DNA from: Symsagittifera roscoffensis
Lineage: Eukaryota; Xenacoelomorpha; Acoela; Convolutidae
Assembly: GCF_963678635.1 (NCBI RefSeq)
Contig: NC_087068.1
Span: 21,233,029 to 21,297,028, forward strand
DNA: 64,000 nucleotides
Direction: 5' to 3'
The translations under genes were made by a program, and so were the position numbers. Of this stretch, positions 31,801-43,200 are shown piece after piece (within the stretch, counting starts at the first letter, position 1; every line of letters starts with the position of its first letter). Below the pieces are notes generated by a model that was not told the origin of the DNA, ran no database searches, and was given only the letters and a program-made list of their open reading frames with translations.

Positions 31801-34800
31801 ATGCACATCGGGACGGAGGCAGATGTTACAGGGCACGTGCTGGATATAAGTGGCAAAAAGACTCAGTTGCGTGGGTTGCTTGACACGGGAGCAGTCTTGA
31901 GCGTCATACCAATCGAAACTTGGGAGAGGATGGGCTTTGACAAAGGTGACTTGATAGACTCGAGAATACGGCTGTCGGCTGCAAACAAAGGGGCCCTTCG
32001 GGTGCTGGGCAGGACGCCGATAATAGCCCTCAATTTGGGGGAACGTAACCTGTGGATGAGCTTTATCGTGGTAGAAAACCTAGATGAATCTGACCAATTC
32101 ATTTTGGGCAGAGACTTCATCAGGAATTTCGACGTAACGATTGATCTAAATAACGCAATGTTCAGGATACGGAACCCGGATAGGAGGTACGCAATCAAAC
32201 CGGTATATTTAATAATGGCAAATGAAAACAAAGCACCGGTATTCTTGAGTAGGAGGGTGAGGCTAAAAGCTAATGAAGCGGTAATCGTAAGTTTGAGGAT
32301 GAAAAATTACAATGAACTAAGTGACAACAAGCAAGTGTGCATAGTTCCGAATCCTAATAGTCAAAGTGCTGCTGTTTTAGGAAGATCATTTTCGATAACG
32401 AAGAGCGGCCTCTGCGTCAGTGTCTTGTTGAATACCCTTGATATACCGATCACGATACAGAGAGGGAGGAAACTGGGATATGCTTTACCGGTTAAAACTC
32501 GATATGAAACAATTGAGAACTCAAAACAAAATGAAGTTGTTGATTGTCCCAATCACAGGGACAAAATTTGTATCTTGAGACGATTGCAGAAAATAAAAGA
32601 TTCTTCAGGTCTTATTAAATCACTTAAGTCAGAAACGGATGATGGTCTTTCGAGCTGTTCGAACTTTCCAGAGCGACCCACACTAGATGAAATGCAAAAT
32701 GAAAAACCGGTCCTGCCGGAGATTGAACATTTGAGGGGCAAACTGAAAGATGAACAGCTCGAAGCCATCAAGGACGTACTAGAGCGGAACGAGGAAGTTT
32801 TTTCGAGGCATAAGGCGGATATCGGGTGTTGTAATTTCGTTGAGCATGAAATAGAACTTGAGGAAAACGCGGTACCACACAGGGAGGGGGCGAGGCGCAT
32901 GACCCCACACAAATCGGACGCGTGTAGAAAAGAGATCGAGACGTTACTAGAGTATGACATGATAGAACCATCCAAGTCACCGTGGGCGTGTGGAGTAGTG
33001 ATGGCCAAAAAGAAAGGCGACCAGTTGAGGTTTTGTTGTGACTTTCGATACCTGAACTCCGTCACGGTGAAGGATGCCTATCCCATACCTAGGATTGATG
33101 AGAGCCTCTCGAAGTTAGGTGATGCAAAATTTTTTACGACTCTTGATTTAGGCTCGGCCTTTTGGCAAGTACCACTAAGGAAGCAGGACAGGGACAAGAC
33201 AGGGTTTGCCTGCGAGTTGGGTCTGTTTCAATGGAAACGGATGCCGTTTGGACTTTGCAATACCACAGCCACGTTTCAGCGGTTGATGGCACACGCGCTG
33301 ATAGGCGTAACGAAGAAGTATGGCAACCTGGTAATGTGCTACGTGGATGACGTGGTAATAGCGACGCCAACACTGGAAGACCACATTGAGAGACTAGACG
33401 AAGTGTTTGCATGCATGAAGAGGTCGGGGCTAAAGTGTAAACCATCAAAGTGCGAGATACTCAAGGACTCAATAAAATACTTGGGCAGGATGGTAGACAA
33501 GCACGGCATCAGACCTGATACGGACACCGTGGAAGCAGTCCTGACCTGGAAATCACCGAAGACAGAGCACCAGTTGATGAGCTTCCTGGGTTTCGCTAAC
33601 TATTATAGAGAGTTCATCAAAGGCTATGCAGACAAGGTATACCCGATGCAACAATTAATGAGACACAAGGGCAAGAAGTTCACGTGGAACAACGCAGCAG
33701 AAGAGTCATTCCAGAGGATAAAGAAAGAGCTATGTGAGGCACCAGTACTGGGTATGCCGACTGAGAAAGGGATGTACGTGCTGGACACGGATGCGTCGGT
33801 AGTCGCGATTTCTGGGATTCTCCACCAAGAACAAGAATGGAATGGGAAGACAGTCTTGAGACCAATAGCGTACGGGAGCAAAGTCCTGAGTGACACGGAA
33901 ATGAAGTACGGAGCACCGAAAGCTGAGATGTTCGCGGTGGTTACCTTTGTCGAGAAATACAGGGCATACCTGGGCAGTGAGCCATTCAAGTTGCGAGTCG
34001 ACAACAGAGCACTGAGCTGGCTGAAAACGTACTCAATGGACCAAAGTTACATTGGGAGGTGGATAGTTCGCCTGGACGGATACAACATGATAATTGAGCA
34101 TAGAACGCGAGATAAACATCAGAATGTCGACAGCTTGAGTAAGAAGACGGAGTTCTATGAGAGACAAGAGCAAAGAGAAGCAGATAGACCTGAAATCAAA
34201 GATGGCTTCTCATTCATGGACAAGGAAACGTACGACAGTCTTCCACTCACGAGATGGCTGGACAAGTCAGGCAAACCGATAGAAGATCATCCTGAATTGC
34301 CTAAAGAGCCTCCAGAGAAGACCATCTTGAGGAAGAGCAAGAGGATTCCGATTGAGATTATACTCAAGTCGAAGATCGTGAAGGAGACGCTCAAGGCAAA
34401 AGGCTATGATCTTAACCAGGTGGAAGCAGGAACTGCACAGATAGATGATGACTTAATGAGGTTGCTCGAGAAACTATCAGATGATAAGCCCGTGATCCAG
34501 GAGAAGGGTCAAGAGAAACCGGAATTCACTATACTTCGGAGAAAAGAGACAGTGAACGATACTGACTCATCAAGAGGAAGCGTCACTGACAGCAAAGATG
34601 TCGTGCGGTCACTAGTTGACAAAATCCCCGAAGACATTCTGGAGCAGACCAAGGTTAGGAAAAAGAAAGTGACGTTCAAGGAAGATACTGAACACCTGGG
34701 ACTAGGTCAAGAGTCCGGGGAGTGTTCCAGGTTCACGGAAGAAGGAACCGGAGAAGGAAAATTGTCCGGGGAGCGTGAAGGATGGGATGAAGACTCGGAT

Positions 34801-37222
34801 GAGAGCAGCGAGAACCAAGACAGTCTGTGCATGATACTGGCGGAAGAGAAGACAAGGCACCACGACAGGGAGTTACAGACGGATCCATCTTCAGGAACAT
34901 ACAACATGGACATACAGGAGATGCGATGTGGTGAGGAACTTGAGAAAATTGCGGTCGCAAGGAAACCATTCAGGGAACTATCATGCAACTCAAACATCAG
35001 AACGAATCTGGTGCCAGAAGATGATATGAAAATCGTGAAAAGGATGATATGCGTGAAACTGAGTGATGACATCCACAACCCTGGTGAGATGAATGGACAG
35101 ATCATGGCGCTAAAAGAGCATGTCAAGGCAAGATATAGGCTGTCAGACCTAATAAGAGCCCAGAAGAATGACAAAATGACAAGTAACCTCTCCAAATGGA
35201 TCCAGTCGGGGGTCAAGGAGAAGGGGGAACTTGAGGAAGACAGCTACAAGATCTTGAGCCAGTTCTACAAAGAAAAGAAAAACTTACTTTATCACACAGC
35301 TGATGGAGTGGTAGCGTGCAAGAGGAGAGATGAGGAAAAGATATTACACAAACACAACCTCATCATACTACCACAATTGTACCAGACAGAGGTGCTTTTC
35401 AGATCACACGACCAGATGGGTCACCAGGGGATAGACAAAGTACAACAAAGGATACTTCACAGATTTGATTGGCCAGGAATGAGAAAAGCTTGCGAGAGAT
35501 GGGTGAATGCCTGCCTGGCATGTCTCCAGGTAAAAGACCCAAGGAAGATGAAGTTTCCCCTCACGTCCGTTGAGAGCTCGGAGTTCAATGAAGTGGTGCA
35601 GATAGACCATCAAAAAATCTGCATGACAGAGTCGGGATACAACCAGATACTGGTTATAATAGATCACTTCACAAAGTTGGCGGAAGCGGTTCCGTGCCAG
35701 ACAGCCTCGGCCGAAGAGACATGTGATCATCTGATAACGCATTGGATATCGCGGTATGGTTGTCCAATGACTTTCCAGTCGGACAACGGCAAATCTTTTG
35801 TGGGGGACTTGACAAAAGAATTGATGAAGAGATCGCACATTGCTCAAGCACACTCGACGACCTATCACCCGCAGACCAATGGGTTGGTAGAGAGACAAAA
35901 CAGGACACTGGTCAACATGTTAAGGGTGTACTGCTCAAGATACATGACGGACTGGGACAAATACCTGCCACAGGTAGTAGGAGCCTACAACAGTACACAG
36001 CACTCAACTACGGGCATCAGTCCTTTCATGATGTTGACGGGCAGGGAGAGAGCAATGCCTCTGACATTCTTTTACCCGGAATACGAGGGGAAAAGGACGT
36101 CGCCTCAGGCATACGTGAAAGAAGCGATCAAAAGACAACAGGAGTTGAACGAGCTATGCAGGAGGAACACGGCGCAAGCGCAAATGAGGCAACGCAGGAA
36201 ATACGACGAAAAAATATTAAGAGCAAAGCCATATGAAGTGGGCCAATACGTGTGGGTCTTCCAAAATGTAATACCGCCCAAGGGAACAAAGAAACTACTC
36301 AAGAAGTGGAGGGGACCATTCATGATAACGGAGGTTCATCAACAAGGACGGTTCTATCGCTTGAGTACTGGGCGAGCGGCACATTATGAAAATCTGAAGC
36401 CTCACGTCCCGTCCCCAGAGGATTGGTGCATACCGAAGGACATGGAGGGTCTTGAGTACCTGGTGGTAGAGCCAGCGTGTGAAGTGAATGAGAAAGGTAC
36501 TCGAGAGAAAAATGATGGTAATGAGAACTTGAGTTTGGACGACAATGAAAAGATAGGAAAGGGGTCTGATGCAGGATCATTTGTAGAAGAAGACTGGAAC
36601 GACCCGGACCAAGACGAGGTGCCGAAGTGGATGAAGCCGGATCGACCAACACCACCGGAAACCAGGACTGGCAATCGTAAACGCACCGGCATGAGGTACA
36701 ACAGGTACGGGGATGACTTCCTGATCGATAAGATACAGCCAGACAATTTGGGCGAGGAATTACTGAAGACAGGCGAACTGGAAGCCGGAGAGGAATGGCA
36801 GGTCATTGACGATGGTGGTCATTATCCGCAGGATGATTACTCGACGCCAGAAGTAGAAACGGATCTCAAACAGAGTGAGATAGAGAGGAGGGAGAACACG
36901 AACTTGAGGATTCTAGAGTGGATGCGTGATGTCAAAGACGAGAGCCGCGAAGGACAAAGCATTCAGCAAGTCGATGTATCAGCAGCAAATTACATGAAGA
37001 CAGAGGACCCTCTTTTCGGATGGACGGCAACAGACAGGCCACTGGACATTCCTCAGGACAATTCAGACCCGACAACATCGACGGGGACGTCGATAAATAT
37101 TTTTGTCCGGGGAGTGGGGGTAGGACTTACCCACACCGAAAATTTGATGATAAAGAAGCTCAAGGAAGTGAGAGAAACGAGCGAATTGGAACTGGAGGAA
37201 GAAGAGCCAGAGCCTACTATAG
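28865..37222 (+). repeat. 8358-bp tandem duplication, proximal copy
   Basis: Every position matches 37223-45580 at a constant offset of 8358, a multiple of three. The join has the 4-bp microhomology ATAG: CTATAG closes the unit and GAATAG precedes its start. The only difference noticed is AAA/GAA, giving LKQSE in this copy and LEQSE in the other. Confidence 0.93.
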
Positions 37223-37236
37223 AATTGTGTATATAA
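28915..37236 (+). CDS. Ty3/gypsy Gag-Pol polyprotein, proximal copy, truncated C terminus
   Basis: A 2773-residue fused Gag-Pol without a frameshift. Gag (about 1-750) has a coiled-coil at about 200-310, a retrotransposon-Gag helical domain at about 430-600, and two zinc knuckles. The first, at Cys631 (CANCGSADHH), has Phe where the last Cys belongs. The second, at Cys683 (CFFCNQEGHFRMDC), is complete. The protease motif is LLDTGAVLS with Asp990. Reverse transcriptase has MPFGLCN and YVDD (1476-1479). RNase H (about 1620-1730) has TDAS, AEMF and VDNRAL. An acidic linker follows. Integrase has HHCC, then Asp2231, Asp2290 and Glu2326 (D-35-E), and a WRGPF C-terminal module. The duplication junction replaces the macro-like domain by five residues and a stop, so this copy encodes complete enzymes without that domain. 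Confidence 0.93.
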   Translation: MKRSRVPVLEKRSSGSNTKYNSSLRGTTSRGPGKTRNNFSVSMVSTRSGTESKTREDAREKQVEPTIEIDLETPDQSVDELEKKTTESTPMPNAEEPNPKPIEFSPIDDVEDAIGNTEETVKEDSQVKKTSFTERLAMMVGIKTKENVTEEPKAERARTFGTVSTKTTEANPREEQTKAEATAEERPTADHEEATLELGDLMAKLNQIDKKLKHSEEDREVIRKELRYNKHEYLGSYFNLAKATDERLKEMTDKVEATNKEREGNIKKDLQQLKNRYDDVNSQIGSLEKRLDTMSKNQAESSCAIQTKLNAILRNSTSQERPAADRTQGTRVDFVEPQRGKRQSTPLPLTRDTVSIAPTADKTIMKSGNSNTTSGPGDSTASSNAGPDAMTWASTWEMMNRDLEAFATRNTNSSDRRDGKSRKTFKKPKEFKDDSDGCIDTWVEVMRLHLEQDNLNDERQACTAILSNLEGTALKCVVAKKEEERDTADKIFEILLNRFGSGMKGHQAMMRFEKRRQRDDESIDRFLDDLESLRRRSDPEESTNRRNFSIASKFIDGVKSDDLRTMLATYYTLSKDSAPTPEEMRQKSREYMLMKPKKYSYTENRNTQGGSQPQRSSWYKPRDDMDKRRSCANCGSADHHVADFTTYKQGMKSLGYAPDEEDMSQMEEHEYYNGLIIKIGARCFFCNQEGHFRMDCPLFWEAVKDQSHPKHKLALAAVQNQRNRQNEFESRNLGTPSTELPTKTVKAVTHVNGAIESAAGNSLGINYEKAATEAIAKVKQDLAAKEIEQRLKLEIEKQNFNEALTGSNPTPEAVPGSTKTGNCNTVKMVTGKPFGISKIGARIMSIITVGGHEVTRNLSEPSDQTIMHIDVYADYLSGISPQTTSRALRALLMRGGSKSVRVDSRYTEAYGPHEVMLNIDGINIYTKTMITCDEDLIGQIYVGKEELKVRSIGHCAMLEEDAMHIGTEADVTGHVLDISGKKTQLRGLLDTGAVLSVIPIETWERMGFDKGDLIDSRIRLSAANKGALRVLGRTPIIALNLGERNLWMSFIVVENLDESDQFILGRDFIRNFDVTIDLNNAMFRIRNPDRRYAIKPVYLIMANENKAPVFLSRRVRLKANEAVIVSLRMKNYNELSDNKQVCIVPNPNSQSAAVLGRSFSITKSGLCVSVLLNTLDIPITIQRGRKLGYALPVKTRYETIENSKQNEVVDCPNHRDKICILRRLQKIKDSSGLIKSLKSETDDGLSSCSNFPERPTLDEMQNEKPVLPEIEHLRGKLKDEQLEAIKDVLERNEEVFSRHKADIGCCNFVEHEIELEENAVPHREGARRMTPHKSDACRKEIETLLEYDMIEPSKSPWACGVVMAKKKGDQLRFCCDFRYLNSVTVKDAYPIPRIDESLSKLGDAKFFTTLDLGSAFWQVPLRKQDRDKTGFACELGLFQWKRMPFGLCNTTATFQRLMAHALIGVTKKYGNLVMCYVDDVVIATPTLEDHIERLDEVFACMKRSGLKCKPSKCEILKDSIKYLGRMVDKHGIRPDTDTVEAVLTWKSPKTEHQLMSFLGFANYYREFIKGYADKVYPMQQLMRHKGKKFTWNNAAEESFQRIKKELCEAPVLGMPTEKGMYVLDTDASVVAISGILHQEQEWNGKTVLRPIAYGSKVLSDTEMKYGAPKAEMFAVVTFVEKYRAYLGSEPFKLRVDNRALSWLKTYSMDQSYIGRWIVRLDGYNMIIEHRTRDKHQNVDSLSKKTEFYERQEQREADRPEIKDGFSFMDKETYDSLPLTRWLDKSGKPIEDHPELPKEPPEKTILRKSKRIPIEIILKSKIVKETLKAKGYDLNQVEAGTAQIDDDLMRLLEKLSDDKPVIQEKGQEKPEFTILRRKETVNDTDSSRGSVTDSKDVVRSLVDKIPEDILEQTKVRKKKVTFKEDTEHLGLGQESGECSRFTEEGTGEGKLSGEREGWDEDSDESSENQDSLCMILAEEKTRHHDRELQTDPSSGTYNMDIQEMRCGEELEKIAVARKPFRELSCNSNIRTNLVPEDDMKIVKRMICVKLSDDIHNPGEMNGQIMALKEHVKARYRLSDLIRAQKNDKMTSNLSKWIQSGVKEKGELEEDSYKILSQFYKEKKNLLYHTADGVVACKRRDEEKILHKHNLIILPQLYQTEVLFRSHDQMGHQGIDKVQQRILHRFDWPGMRKACERWVNACLACLQVKDPRKMKFPLTSVESSEFNEVVQIDHQKICMTESGYNQILVIIDHFTKLAEAVPCQTASAEETCDHLITHWISRYGCPMTFQSDNGKSFVGDLTKELMKRSHIAQAHSTTYHPQTNGLVERQNRTLVNMLRVYCSRYMTDWDKYLPQVVGAYNSTQHSTTGISPFMMLTGRERAMPLTFFYPEYEGKRTSPQAYVKEAIKRQQELNELCRRNTAQAQMRQRRKYDEKILRAKPYEVGQYVWVFQNVIPPKGTKKLLKKWRGPFMITEVHQQGRFYRLSTGRAAHYENLKPHVPSPEDWCIPKDMEGLEYLVVEPACEVNEKGTREKNDGNENLSLDDNEKIGKGSDAGSFVEEDWNDPDQDEVPKWMKPDRPTPPETRTGNRKRTGMRYNRYGDDFLIDKIQPDNLGEELLKTGELEAGEEWQVIDDGGHYPQDDYSTPEVETDLKQSEIERRENTNLRILEWMRDVKDESREGQSIQQVDVSAANYMKTEDPLFGWTATDRPLDIPQDNSDPTTSTGTSINIFVRGVGVGLTHTENLMIKKLKEVRETSELELEEEEPEPTIELCI

Positions 37237-40200
37237 TAATATTGCAAATAAGGGAAATTGTAAATAGGAATAATGAAACGGAGTAGGGTACCGGTGCTTG
37301 AAAAAAGGTCAAGTGGATCAAACACGAAATATAACTCGTCGCTGCGTGGAACAACATCAAGGGGCCCAGGCAAAACAAGAAATAACTTTTCAGTTAGCAT
37401 GGTCAGCACGAGGAGTGGCACCGAGAGCAAGACGCGAGAAGATGCGAGGGAAAAACAGGTGGAGCCTACAATCGAAATCGACCTAGAGACACCAGACCAG
37501 AGCGTAGATGAACTGGAGAAAAAGACGACGGAGTCAACTCCAATGCCCAATGCAGAAGAACCAAACCCGAAACCCATAGAGTTCTCACCAATAGACGATG
37601 TGGAAGATGCAATAGGCAACACCGAAGAAACGGTGAAAGAAGACTCTCAAGTAAAAAAGACATCTTTTACAGAAAGGTTGGCGATGATGGTCGGAATAAA
37701 AACGAAAGAGAACGTGACTGAAGAACCAAAAGCTGAAAGAGCACGAACATTTGGGACAGTGAGCACGAAGACGACAGAAGCCAATCCGAGAGAGGAACAA
37801 ACTAAAGCAGAAGCAACGGCCGAAGAAAGACCAACGGCTGACCATGAAGAGGCTACTCTTGAGCTAGGTGACTTGATGGCAAAACTGAATCAGATCGACA
37901 AAAAGCTGAAGCACAGCGAAGAGGACAGAGAAGTGATAAGAAAAGAATTAAGATACAACAAACACGAGTATCTGGGTAGTTATTTTAACCTGGCTAAGGC
38001 AACAGACGAGAGACTCAAGGAGATGACAGATAAGGTAGAAGCCACCAATAAAGAACGAGAAGGGAACATCAAAAAAGATTTGCAACAGTTGAAAAACCGA
38101 TATGATGATGTCAACAGCCAAATAGGTAGCCTGGAAAAGAGGCTGGACACAATGAGCAAGAATCAGGCCGAAAGTTCATGTGCAATACAGACGAAATTGA
38201 ATGCAATCTTGAGAAATTCTACCTCACAAGAAAGACCGGCAGCGGATCGCACGCAAGGCACCAGAGTTGACTTTGTGGAACCACAAAGGGGCAAACGGCA
38301 ATCGACACCGTTGCCCTTAACCCGGGATACGGTGAGCATAGCACCAACGGCTGATAAAACAATCATGAAAAGTGGGAATTCAAACACAACGAGTGGTCCG
38401 GGGGACTCAACAGCTAGCAGCAACGCAGGTCCGGATGCCATGACGTGGGCAAGCACTTGGGAGATGATGAACAGAGATCTAGAGGCCTTCGCCACGAGGA
38501 ACACTAACTCGAGCGATAGGAGAGACGGAAAATCAAGGAAAACTTTCAAGAAGCCAAAAGAATTCAAAGACGACTCAGATGGATGCATTGACACGTGGGT
38601 GGAAGTGATGAGATTACATCTAGAACAAGATAACTTAAATGATGAAAGGCAAGCATGCACAGCCATACTCAGTAACCTGGAAGGCACGGCATTGAAATGC
38701 GTGGTTGCAAAGAAAGAAGAAGAACGCGATACCGCGGACAAGATCTTCGAGATATTGCTGAATCGATTCGGGTCAGGCATGAAGGGTCACCAAGCGATGA
38801 TGCGATTTGAAAAGAGAAGGCAGAGGGACGACGAGTCAATAGATCGGTTCCTAGATGATCTCGAGAGCTTGAGAAGAAGGAGTGACCCAGAGGAGTCGAC
38901 AAACAGAAGAAACTTTAGCATTGCCTCGAAGTTCATTGATGGGGTAAAAAGTGACGACTTAAGGACAATGTTAGCAACATACTACACATTGTCGAAAGAC
39001 AGCGCACCAACCCCAGAAGAAATGAGACAGAAATCAAGGGAATACATGCTGATGAAACCCAAGAAATACTCATATACAGAAAACAGGAACACGCAAGGGG
39101 GAAGTCAACCCCAGAGGTCGTCATGGTACAAGCCTAGAGATGACATGGACAAGCGCAGATCATGCGCGAACTGCGGGTCGGCGGATCACCACGTGGCTGA
39201 CTTCACAACATACAAACAAGGCATGAAGAGCCTAGGATACGCACCGGATGAGGAGGACATGAGCCAGATGGAGGAACACGAGTACTATAATGGCTTAATC
39301 ATCAAGATAGGCGCTAGATGCTTCTTCTGTAACCAGGAGGGGCACTTCAGAATGGATTGTCCCTTGTTCTGGGAAGCGGTCAAGGACCAGAGTCACCCCA
39401 AACATAAGTTGGCATTAGCGGCGGTGCAGAATCAGCGGAACAGGCAAAACGAGTTTGAATCGAGGAACTTAGGAACACCAAGCACGGAATTGCCAACGAA
39501 GACAGTGAAAGCTGTAACACATGTTAATGGTGCGATAGAATCCGCGGCAGGGAATTCTCTAGGGATAAATTATGAGAAAGCGGCGACGGAAGCAATTGCC
39601 AAAGTGAAACAGGATCTGGCTGCGAAAGAAATAGAGCAACGACTAAAGCTGGAGATCGAAAAACAGAATTTTAACGAAGCATTAACCGGATCGAACCCAA
39701 CACCAGAGGCTGTACCGGGCTCAACAAAGACGGGGAATTGTAACACTGTAAAAATGGTGACAGGTAAGCCTTTTGGCATATCGAAAATCGGGGCGAGAAT
39801 AATGTCGATAATCACAGTGGGCGGCCACGAGGTAACCAGAAACTTGAGCGAGCCGAGCGACCAGACAATAATGCACATTGACGTGTATGCTGACTATTTG
39901 AGTGGTATAAGCCCACAAACGACTTCTAGAGCACTGAGAGCACTACTCATGAGAGGGGGCAGCAAGTCGGTACGTGTTGATAGCAGATATACTGAAGCTT
40001 ATGGTCCACACGAGGTGATGCTAAATATAGATGGGATTAACATCTATACCAAGACGATGATAACATGTGACGAAGACCTAATTGGACAAATCTACGTAGG
40101 GAAAGAAGAATTGAAAGTGAGATCGATTGGACACTGCGCCATGCTTGAAGAAGATGCAATGCACATCGGGACGGAGGCAGATGTTACAGGGCACGTGCTG

Positions 40201-43200
40201 GATATAAGTGGCAAAAAGACTCAGTTGCGTGGGTTGCTTGACACGGGAGCAGTCTTGAGCGTCATACCAATCGAAACTTGGGAGAGGATGGGCTTTGACA
40301 AAGGTGACTTGATAGACTCGAGAATACGGCTGTCGGCTGCAAACAAAGGGGCCCTTCGGGTGCTGGGCAGGACGCCGATAATAGCCCTCAATTTGGGGGA
40401 ACGTAACCTGTGGATGAGCTTTATCGTGGTAGAAAACCTAGATGAATCTGACCAATTCATTTTGGGCAGAGACTTCATCAGGAATTTCGACGTAACGATT
40501 GATCTAAATAACGCAATGTTCAGGATACGGAACCCGGATAGGAGGTACGCAATCAAACCGGTATATTTAATAATGGCAAATGAAAACAAAGCACCGGTAT
40601 TCTTGAGTAGGAGGGTGAGGCTAAAAGCTAATGAAGCGGTAATCGTAAGTTTGAGGATGAAAAATTACAATGAACTAAGTGACAACAAGCAAGTGTGCAT
40701 AGTTCCGAATCCTAATAGTCAAAGTGCTGCTGTTTTAGGAAGATCATTTTCGATAACGAAGAGCGGCCTCTGCGTCAGTGTCTTGTTGAATACCCTTGAT
40801 ATACCGATCACGATACAGAGAGGGAGGAAACTGGGATATGCTTTACCGGTTAAAACTCGATATGAAACAATTGAGAACTCAAAACAAAATGAAGTTGTTG
40901 ATTGTCCCAATCACAGGGACAAAATTTGTATCTTGAGACGATTGCAGAAAATAAAAGATTCTTCAGGTCTTATTAAATCACTTAAGTCAGAAACGGATGA
41001 TGGTCTTTCGAGCTGTTCGAACTTTCCAGAGCGACCCACACTAGATGAAATGCAAAATGAAAAACCGGTCCTGCCGGAGATTGAACATTTGAGGGGCAAA
41101 CTGAAAGATGAACAGCTCGAAGCCATCAAGGACGTACTAGAGCGGAACGAGGAAGTTTTTTCGAGGCATAAGGCGGATATCGGGTGTTGTAATTTCGTTG
41201 AGCATGAAATAGAACTTGAGGAAAACGCGGTACCACACAGGGAGGGGGCGAGGCGCATGACCCCACACAAATCGGACGCGTGTAGAAAAGAGATCGAGAC
41301 GTTACTAGAGTATGACATGATAGAACCATCCAAGTCACCGTGGGCGTGTGGAGTAGTGATGGCCAAAAAGAAAGGCGACCAGTTGAGGTTTTGTTGTGAC
41401 TTTCGATACCTGAACTCCGTCACGGTGAAGGATGCCTATCCCATACCTAGGATTGATGAGAGCCTCTCGAAGTTAGGTGATGCAAAATTTTTTACGACTC
41501 TTGATTTAGGCTCGGCCTTTTGGCAAGTACCACTAAGGAAGCAGGACAGGGACAAGACAGGGTTTGCCTGCGAGTTGGGTCTGTTTCAATGGAAACGGAT
41601 GCCGTTTGGACTTTGCAATACCACAGCCACGTTTCAGCGGTTGATGGCACACGCGCTGATAGGCGTAACGAAGAAGTATGGCAACCTGGTAATGTGCTAC
41701 GTGGATGACGTGGTAATAGCGACGCCAACACTGGAAGACCACATTGAGAGACTAGACGAAGTGTTTGCATGCATGAAGAGGTCGGGGCTAAAGTGTAAAC
41801 CATCAAAGTGCGAGATACTCAAGGACTCAATAAAATACTTGGGCAGGATGGTAGACAAGCACGGCATCAGACCTGATACGGACACCGTGGAAGCAGTCCT
41901 GACCTGGAAATCACCGAAGACAGAGCACCAGTTGATGAGCTTCCTGGGTTTCGCTAACTATTATAGAGAGTTCATCAAAGGCTATGCAGACAAGGTATAC
42001 CCGATGCAACAATTAATGAGACACAAGGGCAAGAAGTTCACGTGGAACAACGCAGCAGAAGAGTCATTCCAGAGGATAAAGAAAGAGCTATGTGAGGCAC
42101 CAGTACTGGGTATGCCGACTGAGAAAGGGATGTACGTGCTGGACACGGATGCGTCGGTAGTCGCGATTTCTGGGATTCTCCACCAAGAACAAGAATGGAA
42201 TGGGAAGACAGTCTTGAGACCAATAGCGTACGGGAGCAAAGTCCTGAGTGACACGGAAATGAAGTACGGAGCACCGAAAGCTGAGATGTTCGCGGTGGTT
42301 ACCTTTGTCGAGAAATACAGGGCATACCTGGGCAGTGAGCCATTCAAGTTGCGAGTCGACAACAGAGCACTGAGCTGGCTGAAAACGTACTCAATGGACC
42401 AAAGTTACATTGGGAGGTGGATAGTTCGCCTGGACGGATACAACATGATAATTGAGCATAGAACGCGAGATAAACATCAGAATGTCGACAGCTTGAGTAA
42501 GAAGACGGAGTTCTATGAGAGACAAGAGCAAAGAGAAGCAGATAGACCTGAAATCAAAGATGGCTTCTCATTCATGGACAAGGAAACGTACGACAGTCTT
42601 CCACTCACGAGATGGCTGGACAAGTCAGGCAAACCGATAGAAGATCATCCTGAATTGCCTAAAGAGCCTCCAGAGAAGACCATCTTGAGGAAGAGCAAGA
42701 GGATTCCGATTGAGATTATACTCAAGTCGAAGATCGTGAAGGAGACGCTCAAGGCAAAAGGCTATGATCTTAACCAGGTGGAAGCAGGAACTGCACAGAT
42801 AGATGATGACTTAATGAGGTTGCTCGAGAAACTATCAGATGATAAGCCCGTGATCCAGGAGAAGGGTCAAGAGAAACCGGAATTCACTATACTTCGGAGA
42901 AAAGAGACAGTGAACGATACTGACTCATCAAGAGGAAGCGTCACTGACAGCAAAGATGTCGTGCGGTCACTAGTTGACAAAATCCCCGAAGACATTCTGG
43001 AGCAGACCAAGGTTAGGAAAAAGAAAGTGACGTTCAAGGAAGATACTGAACACCTGGGACTAGGTCAAGAGTCCGGGGAGTGTTCCAGGTTCACGGAAGA
43101 AGGAACCGGAGAAGGAAAATTGTCCGGGGAGCGTGAAGGATGGGATGAAGACTCGGATGAGAGCAGCGAGAACCAAGACAGTCTGTGCATGATACTGGCG